Assembly: GCA_964545385.1 (NCBI GenBank)
Contig: CAZJFG010000002.1
Coordinates: forward strand, 1 to 64,000
Origin: GCA-002780795 sp964545385
Lineage (GTDB): Bacteria > Patescibacteriota > Microgenomatia > UBA1406 > GWC2-37-13
Direction: 5' to 3'
Length of the DNA: 64,000 nt
Shown here piece after piece: positions 58,266-64,000 of this stretch. A program made the position numbers and the translations under genes. Position 1 is the first letter of the stretch, and every line of letters starts with the position of its first letter. Below the pieces are notes generated by a model that made no database searches, was not told the DNA's origin, and was given only the letters and a program-made list of their open reading frames with translations.

Positions 58266-59333
58266 ATGGATAAGGAAATTGACAAAGCATCTCAAATTTT
58301 AAAAAAGGGCGGTCTGGTAATTTTTCCTTCGGACACTGTCTATGGGCTTCTTGTTGATGCGACAAACCAAAAAGCCTGTGAAAAATTGATTGAGTTTAAA
58401 GCAAGGCCGTTTGGCAAGCCGATTTCCGTGTTTGTCTCGGATTTTGATATGCTAAGCGAGTTGGTTGAAATAAGCGAAAAACAAGAAAAAATATTGAAAG
58501 AAATTTTACCTGGACCATTTACCGTCGTTTTAAAATCAAAACATAAAGTGTGTCAACTTTTGGAGTCGGAAAAAGGAACCTTGGGTATAAGATTGCCGAT
58601 AAATGGATTTATCGAAAAACTAACGGCAAATTTTAAAAAACCAATTACCGCAACTTCGGCCAATCTTTCGGGAAACCCGGCAAATTATTCTGTGGAGTCG
58701 CTTTTTAGACGTTTGTCTAAAGAAAAACGACAACTGATAGATTTTGTTTTTGATGTTGGTAAATTGCCGTACAACAAACCGTCAACCGTAATTGATCTGA
58801 CCGAGTTTGAGATAAAAGTTTTACGCGAGGGTGAACTTGGGTTAAAAAAAATTGGTAATTATTTTTCGCAAAGTCCGGATCAAACCAAAAAAATCAGCAA
58901 ATTTGTTTTACAAAAAAATTTAAATCAAATAAAAAATAAACCGCTATTTTTTATAATCAAAGGTGATCTTGGAGTTGGGAAAACGATTTTTATAAAGGGA
59001 ATTGGTGAGTATCTTGGAATAAAAAATATCATTTCGCCATCTTATGTAATATATTATGAATATCGGATTTTAACCCATTTTATTGGTAAATTGGTTCACA
59101 TAGATCTTTATAATATTGNNNNNNNNNNNNNNNNAAAGGAAGAATTTTCAGATTTAAAACTGGAAAGGTATTTCAAGCCGAATCATATCATTTGTTTTGA
59201 ATGGGGAGAAAAGGCGGGGGAGATTTACGAAAGGCTTGAGAAGATGGGTCAGGTTGTTTTTATTGAAATGAGATATATCAGTGAAACAGAAAGAGAAATT
59301 ATTGTTAATAAAGCGCCAAGTCCAATTTGCTGA
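58266..59333 (+). CDS. Fused TsaC/Sua5-TsaE protein for tRNA t6A synthesis
   Basis: About 355 residues from the ATG at 58266. The N-terminal 200 residues are TsaC (YrdC fold), which makes threonylcarbamoyl-AMP: KKGGLVIFPSDTVYGLLVDA, FKARPFGKPISVFV, PGPFTVVLKSKH and PITATSANLSGNPAN. From about residue 210 a TsaE ATPase follows: Walker A in IIKGDLGVGKTIFIKGIGEY, SPSYVIYYEYRI, VHIDLYNI and IICFEWGEKAGEIY. A 16-N gap lies inside the TsaE part but the frame continues. The tsaD gene is next. The TsaC-TsaE fusion is unusual. Confidence 0.88.
   Translation: MDKEIDKASQILKKGGLVIFPSDTVYGLLVDATNQKACEKLIEFKARPFGKPISVFVSDFDMLSELVEISEKQEKILKEILPGPFTVVLKSKHKVCQLLESEKGTLGIRLPINGFIEKLTANFKKPITATSANLSGNPANYSVESLFRRLSKEKRQLIDFVFDVGKLPYNKPSTVIDLTEFEIKVLREGELGLKKIGNYFSQSPDQTKKISKFVLQKNLNQIKNKPLFFIIKGDLGVGKTIFIKGIGEYLGIKNIISPSYVIYYEYRILTHFIGKLVHIDLYNIXXXXXXKEEFSDLKLERYFKPNHIICFEWGEKAGEIYERLEKMGQVVFIEMRYISETEREIIVNKAPSPIC
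59119..59134. other. Assembly gap (16 N) inside the TsaC-TsaE gene
   Basis: Sixteen N between LYNI and KEEFSDL. The frames on both sides agree and the number of missing residues (about five or six) fits the TsaE family, so the gene is probably intact. Confidence 0.95.
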
Positions 59334-59386
59334 TTTTTGGGATTTCATTAGGTTAGTTAGGCCAATTAGAAATTAGAAATTTTATT

Positions 59387-60412
59387 GTGAAAATACTAGC
59401 TATAGATACCTCTTGTGATGAAACATCGGTTGCCATCACCCAAGGTAGACGAGTTTTGGTAAACGAAATCTACTCCCAGATACTGCTTCATAAAAAATGG
59501 GGAGGAGTTGTGCCGTTTTTGGCAAAGCGAGCTCATGAAGATAAGATTGATTTTGTTGTGGATGAGGCATTTAAAAAAAATAAAAATGGAATTGACTTTA
59601 TCGCGGTAACTCAAGGTCCTGGCTTGGCGGTTGCCCTGGAAGTAGGTATTAAAAAGGCCAAAGAACTGGCAGTCAAATACAATAAAAAATTGATTGCCGT
59701 CAATCATCTCGAAGGTCATATTTATTCTTCTTTTGTTCAGAATAGTAAAGGAAATCCGAACATTGATTTCCAATTCCCCTATCTTGCGCTTATTGTTTCG
59801 GGCGGGCATACTGAACTCGTTATTTTTAAGGACCATCTTGATTATGAAGTGATTGGGGAGACTATAGATGATGCGGCTGGTGAGGCATTGGATAAGGCAG
59901 CCAAGATGCTTGGTCTTGGTTATCCTGGTGGACCGGTAGTTGAAAGATTGGCTTTTGATGTTTGCAATATTGATGAGTATAAGTTTCCGCGGCCGATGAT
60001 AAGATCATCCAACTTGAATTTTTCTTTTTCCGGTCTAAAAACATCTTTTTATTATTTTTTAAGAAAACTGGAAGATGAAGAAAAAAATAAAATAATAAAA
60101 CCGCTTGTCAGTTCTTTTCAAGAAGCTGTTTTTGACAGTCTCGTGAAAAAGACCGAAAAAGCAATAATCGAAACTAAGATAAAAAATCTTATAGTAGGTG
60201 GTGGAGTGATTGCCAATTTACGTTTGCGAAAGCTATTGAGAAATCTTGTCAAAAAACACAACGGCAAAATTTTGTTTCCTCACTTTAAGTATTTAACCGG
60301 TGACAACGCTGCCATGATCGGAGTTGTCGCCCACTACAAAGCCCAAAAAAAAATATTTGTCGAAAAGTTAGAAACATTGGATCGGATTCCAAGAATGAGT
60401 TTAGATCTATGA
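59387..60412 (+). CDS. tsaD: tRNA N6-adenosine threonylcarbamoyltransferase TsaD
   Basis: 341 residues, starting with GTG (KILAIDTSCDETSVAITQGR). TsaD transfers the threonylcarbamoyl group to A37 of ANN-decoding tRNAs. Kae1/TsaD motifs: the metal-binding NHLEGHIYSSF, ALIVSGGHTELVIF, DDAAGEALDKAAKMLGLGYP and GGVIANLRLRKLL with a late LTGDNAAMIG. It lies 53 bases after the TsaC-TsaE fusion, so three of four usual t6A functions are together; TsaB is not in the window. Confidence 0.95.
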   Translation: MKILAIDTSCDETSVAITQGRRVLVNEIYSQILLHKKWGGVVPFLAKRAHEDKIDFVVDEAFKKNKNGIDFIAVTQGPGLAVALEVGIKKAKELAVKYNKKLIAVNHLEGHIYSSFVQNSKGNPNIDFQFPYLALIVSGGHTELVIFKDHLDYEVIGETIDDAAGEALDKAAKMLGLGYPGGPVVERLAFDVCNIDEYKFPRPMIRSSNLNFSFSGLKTSFYYFLRKLEDEEKNKIIKPLVSSFQEAVFDSLVKKTEKAIIETKIKNLIVGGGVIANLRLRKLLRNLVKKHNGKILFPHFKYLTGDNAAMIGVVAHYKAQKKIFVEKLETLDRIPRMSLDL

Positions 60413-60816
60413 AAAAAATAGTCGTTATAGTTTGTGGTGTTGTGAAAAAAGGAGATAAATATTTGCTTACCCAAAGGTCTGAACCAAAAAAATACTATGG
60501 TAAATGGCAGTTCCCGGGCGGCGGTCTGGAAAAAAACGAAACATTTATCGACTGTTTGAAACGTGAAATGAAAGAAGAAACAGGAATGGATGTAATTGAT
60601 CCTTTCTTAATTCCTAAGCCGTTTATTAAAAATGAAAATGGTTATCATCTTATAATCATTTGTTATCTTTGTCGGATAAAAGTTGAGTCGTCAAAAATCG
60701 TTCTTGATAAAGAAACCTTAAACTATGGTTGGTTTAAATATCCGGAAATAAAAAGACTAAATAGCTTGACGTTTTTAAATGAAATTGTCGATGAAGCACG
60801 GCGTTTAAAATATTAA
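60409..60816 (+). CDS. Nudix hydrolase
   Basis: 135 residues. The Nudix box is complete: GGGLEKNETFIDCLKREMKE followed by ETGM (G-x5-E-x7-REMKEETGM). The opening VVIVCGVVKKGDKYLLTQRS is typical of MutT/NUDT-like enzymes that hydrolyse nucleoside diphosphate derivatives; the substrate is unknown. It overlaps tsaD by four bases, so it belongs to that operon. Confidence 0.92.
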   Translation: MKKIVVIVCGVVKKGDKYLLTQRSEPKKYYGKWQFPGGGLEKNETFIDCLKREMKEETGMDVIDPFLIPKPFIKNENGYHLIIICYLCRIKVESSKIVLDKETLNYGWFKYPEIKRLNSLTFLNEIVDEARRLKY

Positions 60817-60821
60817 GGTTA

Positions 60822-60849
60822 TTGACAAGAATATTTCTTCTGTTAAACT
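60822..60849 (+). promoter_or_regulatory. Extended -10 promoter of the isc cluster
   Basis: TTGACA (60822-60827), 16-base spacer, TAAACT (60844-60849) with the extended TGT directly before it. Predicted start near 60856, ten bases before the regulator's ATG. It is the best -35/-10 pair in the window and heads the Rrf2-iscS-iscU cluster. Confidence 0.6.
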
Positions 60850-60865
60850 ATTACTCATAAAGTAA

Positions 60866-61264
60866 ATGTTAACGATTACTAAACAATCGGATTACGGATT
60901 AATTCTTCTTTCATATATTTATAAAAAGCGAGAAATTGTTAGTCTTTCTAAATTGATTGCCCAAACGAAACTTCCCAAAAGGTTTCTGGCGAGAATTGCC
61001 GCAAAACTCGTTGACGAAGAGATTTTGGTTAGCCATGAGGGTAAAAAAGGCGGTTATCAGACGACGGAAAAATTAAAAAAAATTACCTTGTATGCTTATT
61101 TAAAGATATTTGAAGAAAACGTAATAATCTGCAAATGCGGTGATGAAAATCATCGATGCAGTTATAAAAATATTTGCCGGCATAAGAATTTCCTTAAAGA
61201 AAAAGTTAACAACATTATTGTAGACCAGTTGGAAAAAATTAAATTATTTCAGTTAATTGATTAA
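60866..61264 (+). CDS. Rrf2 family transcriptional regulator (IscR-like)
   Basis: 132 residues. Winged helix-turn-helix of the Rrf2 family: ITKQSDYGLILLSYIYKKRE and LPKRFLARIAAKLVDEEILV followed by SHEGKKGGYQ. Cysteines C89, C91, C98 and C104 (IICKCGDENHRCSYKNICRH) match the three-cysteine Fe-S site of IscR with one extra. Directly upstream of iscS and iscU, so it probably senses Fe-S status and controls this cluster from its own promoter, as IscR does (inference). Confidence 0.9.
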   Translation: MLTITKQSDYGLILLSYIYKKREIVSLSKLIAQTKLPKRFLARIAAKLVDEEILVSHEGKKGGYQTTEKLKKITLYAYLKIFEENVIICKCGDENHRCSYKNICRHKNFLKEKVNNIIVDQLEKIKLFQLID

Positions 61265-61275
61265 CCAAATAAAAT

Positions 61276-62436
61276 ATGAAGATTTATCTTGACTATGCAG
61301 CGACAACTCCTGTTGATCCGCGCGTAAGCCGAGCGATGCAACCTTATTTCAACAAAAAATTTGGTAACAGTGCCTCGCTTCACTCCTATGGAAGAGAGGC
61401 AAGTATGGCTCTTGAGAAAAGTCGGGCAACGGTTGCTCAATTTATCGGCGCCAAGCCAGGAGAAATTATTTTTACGAGTTCGGCAACAGAAAGCAATAAT
61501 CTAGCAATAAAAGGGATTGCTTTGGCAAGTCATTCGGGGAAAAAACATATTATTGTTTCACGAATTGAGCATGATTGTGTTTTGGAAAGCGCCCGTTTTT
61601 TACAAAGACATGGATTTGAGGTAAGTTTTTTGCCGGTCAATGAAAATGGATTAATAGATTTTAAAATACTTGAAAAAACGATAAAAAAAGAAACGCTTCT
61701 TGTTTCGATTATTCATGGTAACAATGAGGTTGGAACAATCCAAAATATTGTAAGAATCGGTCGGCTTTGCCGAAAAAATGGAGTCTATTTTCATACGGAT
61801 GCGGTCCAAACTCTCGGAAAAGTAAAAATAAATGTTTCGGAAATTGATATTGACCTTTTGACCGCTTCTTCACATAAAATCTACGGACCGAAAGGAGTTG
61901 CTTTTTTGTATGTGAGGGATGGTGTTTTTATCGAACCGATTCTTCATGGTGGTGGTCAGGAAAACAAACTGCGCTCTTCAACGATCAATATTCCCGGAGT
62001 TGTTGGTATGGCCAAAGCCATTGAAATATTAAGCAAAGAAGGAGAGAGTGAAAATAAAAAATTGACTGGTTTTCGCGACTATTTGATTGATAAGATTCTA
62101 GGAAATATTCCAAATACCCAGCTTAACGGCGACCGCGAAAAAAGACTCTCAAACAATATAAATATTTCATTTTTTGGTGTCGAGGGTGAATCTTTACTTT
62201 TGGAACTTGATCATGGCGGTGTTTGTGTTTCGACCGGTTCAGCCTGTTCTTCAAAAACACTTGAACCAAGTCATGTCTTGCTTGCTATGGGTTTAACCCC
62301 GGCCGAAGCTCACGGGTCGCTTAGGATTACTTTAGGTCGATGGACGACTAAACGTGATCTTGACAGTTTTTTAGAAATTTTGAAAAAAGCAGTTAATAAA
62401 TTCAGAAAGTTTTCTCCAACATATGTTTTACACTAA
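61276..62436 (+). CDS. iscS: Cysteine desulfurase IscS/NifS
   Basis: 386 residues; takes sulfur from cysteine for Fe-S clusters and other uses. Motifs: MKIYLDYAATTPVDPRV, TSSATESNNLAIKG, the PLP lysine in LTASSHKIYGPKGVAFLY, and the persulfide cysteine in STGSACSSKTLEPSHVLLAM. The extended loop around this cysteine marks the IscS/NifS (group I) type. Start is 12 bases after the regulator's stop, and it overlaps iscU by 14 bases. Confidence 0.96.
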   Translation: MKIYLDYAATTPVDPRVSRAMQPYFNKKFGNSASLHSYGREASMALEKSRATVAQFIGAKPGEIIFTSSATESNNLAIKGIALASHSGKKHIIVSRIEHDCVLESARFLQRHGFEVSFLPVNENGLIDFKILEKTIKKETLLVSIIHGNNEVGTIQNIVRIGRLCRKNGVYFHTDAVQTLGKVKINVSEIDIDLLTASSHKIYGPKGVAFLYVRDGVFIEPILHGGGQENKLRSSTINIPGVVGMAKAIEILSKEGESENKKLTGFRDYLIDKILGNIPNTQLNGDREKRLSNNINISFFGVEGESLLLELDHGGVCVSTGSACSSKTLEPSHVLLAMGLTPAEAHGSLRITLGRWTTKRDLDSFLEILKKAVNKFRKFSPTYVLH

Positions 62437-62911
62437 ACAAACTCTTAGGCATTTTCGCAACCCGCACAACTATGGTGAGATTAAAAACGCCGATGGCGTC
62501 GGTGAAGCAGGCAATATAATCTGTGGTGATCTAATGAACCTTTATCTAAAAATAAAAAAAAAGAAAAAAGGGGAAGAGGTGATTGAGGCGGTCAAGTTTA
62601 AAACCTACGGATGTGCTGCAGCAATTGCCACAAGCTCGGTGATTACTGACTTAGTAAAAGGAAAAACAATCAAGGAAGCTTTGAAAGTAAGCAAAAAAGA
62701 TATTATTGAGACTCTTCAGGGACTACCTCCGATAAAAGTTCACTGCTCGATCCTGGCAATAGATGCACTTGGTGAGGCGATCTACCAATACCTTTTTAAA
62801 ATGCGCCGACCAATTCCCGACTCTCTCCAAAAAACTCATGAGAGGATCGAAAAAGGGAAAGAAGAGATCCGACAAAGATATGCCAAATGGCTTGAAGCAA
62901 GCAAAAAATAA
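62423..62911 (+). CDS. iscU: Fe-S cluster scaffold IscU
   Basis: 162 residues. Scaffold on which Fe-S clusters are built. The three ligand cysteines are C34 in GNIICGDLMNLYLK, one in FKTYGCAAAIATSSVITDLV, and one in PPIKVHCSILAIDALGEAI. The C-terminal 30 residues are a charged helix longer than in E. coli IscU. It overlaps iscS by 14 bases. HscA/HscB are not found next to it. Confidence 0.94.
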   Translation: MFYTKQTLRHFRNPHNYGEIKNADGVGEAGNIICGDLMNLYLKIKKKKKGEEVIEAVKFKTYGCAAAIATSSVITDLVKGKTIKEALKVSKKDIIETLQGLPPIKVHCSILAIDALGEAIYQYLFKMRRPIPDSLQKTHERIEKGKEEIRQRYAKWLEASKK

Positions 62912-62979
62912 ATTGCAATATCTCTACAAATTGTTTAGTATTAGATTAAATTATAAATTACTATCGAACCTTATTTACT

Positions 62980-63255
62980 ATGGATAATGGAAATCTAAAA
63001 GATCCGAAAAATCCATCAGGGCCGGTTATGACCAAAAATCTGAAGGTACATGTTGATCGTAATCTTTGTATTGGTGCAGCAACCTGTATTGCTGTGGCAC
63101 CAAAAAGTTTTGTTTTGGATTCCGAGGCAAAAGCGATCATTCTTAACTCAATCGATCAAGATACGGAACAAAACATCATCGATGCGGCTCGTGCTTGTCC
63201 GGTTGCTGCTATCTTTATCGAAGATGACAAAGGAAATAAAATTTTCCCCAAATAA
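62980..63255 (+). CDS. Ferredoxin, three-cysteine ([3Fe-4S]-like) type
   Basis: 91 residues. A short N-terminal extension is followed by LKVHVDRNLCIGAATCIAVA and a late ARACPVAAIFIED. The motif reads CxxAxxC...C: the second cysteine of the usual CxxCxxC is alanine, as in [3Fe-4S] ferredoxins, though some of these can hold a [4Fe-4S] cluster. It lies nine bases before a 2-oxoacid:ferredoxin oxidoreductase gene and is its likely electron partner. Confidence 0.88.
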   Translation: MDNGNLKDPKNPSGPVMTKNLKVHVDRNLCIGAATCIAVAPKSFVLDSEAKAIILNSIDQDTEQNIIDAARACPVAAIFIEDDKGNKIFPK

Positions 63256-63263
63256 TCTCATTT

Positions 63264-64000
63264 ATGGATTTTACATGGAAGATTGGTGGAGAGGCTGGAT
63301 TTGGTATCATGACAACCGGTTTGGTTTTTTCCAAACTTAGTTGTCGACACGGTTATCATATTTTTGACTTTATCAATTACCCTTCGCTTATTCGCGGTGG
63401 CCACAATTCTTACGAGGTTCGCGTTTCGACAAACTCCGTTTCCCAGTTAAAATCGGATATTGATATCCTTGTTTGTTTGAACAAGGAAACTTTTGATAAA
63501 AATAAACTTTTCCTAAATTCGGATAGTTTAGTAATTTACGACAAAGAAGAGTTTGTGATTGATGGAGATTTTAAAAAAATTGAGGTTCCTTTTAACAAAA
63601 TTTTAAATGAATCTTCAGGTAAGGATGTGATGAAAAATACGATTGCCCTGGGAGCTTCGCTTGCCGCAGTTGGCGGAGAACTGGACATACTTTTGAAAAT
63701 GATTGAAGAGGAGTTTGGTGATAAGGGGAAAGAGACAATTGGTTTTAATCAAAAATTTGCCTGGATTGGATTTAATTATGTTATAAAAAACTATCAAAGT
63801 ATTGTAAAAAAACTATTAATACAAAAAGAAGTTGACGAAAAAATCATAATGACAGGAAATGACGCTTTCAGTCTTGCTTCGATCGTGGCCTGTTGCCAAC
63901 TATATGTAGCGTATCCTATGACGCCGGCTTCTTCAGTCTTGGCTACTCTTGCCGCTTGGCAGGAAAAGACAGGAATAGTTGTTCGCCACGCCGAGGATGA
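63264..64000 (+). CDS. 2-oxoacid:ferredoxin oxidoreductase, fused gamma-alpha subunit (partial)
   Basis: At least 245 residues, cut by the right edge. The N-terminal part is the gamma domain (MDFTWKIGGEAGFGIMTTGL, then INYPSLIRGGHNSYEVRVS); from about residue 196 the alpha (pyrimidine-binding) domain starts with MTGNDAFSLASIVACCQLYV then AYPMTPASSVLATLAAW. This gamma-alpha fusion is the KorA-type subunit of enzymes that oxidise 2-oxoacids to acyl-CoA with ferredoxin; the beta subunit should follow beyond the window. Confidence 0.93.
   Translation, partial: MDFTWKIGGEAGFGIMTTGLVFSKLSCRHGYHIFDFINYPSLIRGGHNSYEVRVSTNSVSQLKSDIDILVCLNKETFDKNKLFLNSDSLVIYDKEEFVIDGDFKKIEVPFNKILNESSGKDVMKNTIALGASLAAVGGELDILLKMIEEEFGDKGKETIGFNQKFAWIGFNYVIKNYQSIVKKLLIQKEVDEKIIMTGNDAFSLASIVACCQLYVAYPMTPASSVLATLAAWQEKTGIVVRHAED

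Noticed and set aside
58219..58365. N-terminal extension of ftsH upstream of 58218
   Set aside because: It would overlap the divergent TsaC coding region and adds sequence not typical of FtsH; the -10 at 58227-58232 fits the 58218 start.
1..64000. CRISPR arrays, insertion sequences, prophage genes or rRNA
   Set aside because: No regularly spaced repeats, transposase, integrase, capsid/terminase or rRNA sequence was seen; the baseplate-J-like domain at 29792 is in a TM protein within an envelope gene cluster and not in a phage context.

Overview
The window is AT-rich, tightly packed bacterial DNA that reads with the standard code: TAA, TAG and TGA all end recognisable genes. The content points to a Candidate Phyla Radiation (Patescibacteria) genome, most likely of the Microgenomates type. 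Reasons: the spc ribosomal cluster lacks L30 (rpmD); many enzymes are short forms (RecO, UvrD, AlaRS, Adk); the 5' nuclease of DNA polymerase I stands alone; two aminoacyl-tRNA synthetases are of archaeal type (class I LysRS, homodimeric GlyRS); and there are several TM-anchored surface proteins of kinds familiar from Patescibacteria (DUF4012, VanW, LCP, sortase, baseplate-J-like). The phylum is an inference from gene content; no rRNA is present to confirm it.

Region 1 (1-8700) is the end of the spc operon plus the alpha operon and L13/S9: rplR(partial)-rpsE-rplO-secY-rpmG-adk fusion-map-infA-rpmJ-rpsM-rpsK-rpsD-rpoA-rplQ-rplM-rpsI. rplQ contains a 10-N gap that breaks the frame. Region 2 (8721-15400) is a cell-surface polysaccharide block: three glycosyltransferases (one split by an in-frame TAG), mannose-1-phosphate guanylyltransferase, a priming sugar transferase and a DUF4012 protein. 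Region 3 (15417-21719) has recO, glyQS, rpsT, then a PilN/PilO-like pair followed by FN3 and LPxTG-type surface proteins. Region 4 (21693-36077) holds LCP, tpiA, rnhA, uvrD, an acyltransferase, CAP, VanW, a TM-anchored solute-binding protein, a PilM-like/baseplate-J fusion, sortase, a class A PBP and serS: largely envelope biogenesis.

Region 5 (36078-43950) has a 337-bp gap with a perfect 17-bp hairpin, a purine salvage/GMP cluster (guaA-hpt-like-pnp), then an accessory stretch (39650-43878) of unrecognised or half-recognised genes: an orphan, an HD-domain protein, a protein with a C-terminal GNAT domain, and DUF488. This stretch carries inverted repeats and a promoter-miniORF-terminator leader and is the best place here to look for something undescribed. 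Region 6 (44003-52626) has class I lysS, greA, tRNA-Glu(CTC), a monothiol thioredoxin-fold protein, a free-standing tRNA-binding OB protein next to an AlaRS lacking its C-terminal domain, an aminotransferase, an NAD(P)HX dehydratase-like protein and two exported proteins. Region 7 (52634-64000) has secA, the 5' nuclease, ftsH, a TsaC-TsaE fusion followed by TsaD (t6A synthesis), a Nudix protein, and an Rrf2/IscR regulator-IscS-IscU-ferredoxin-2-oxoacid:ferredoxin oxidoreductase cluster.

Shine-Dalgarno sequences are scarce, and many unlinked genes have a TATAAT-like hexamer ending 6-8 nt before the start codon, which suggests widespread leaderless transcripts. I used that spacing to choose several starts.
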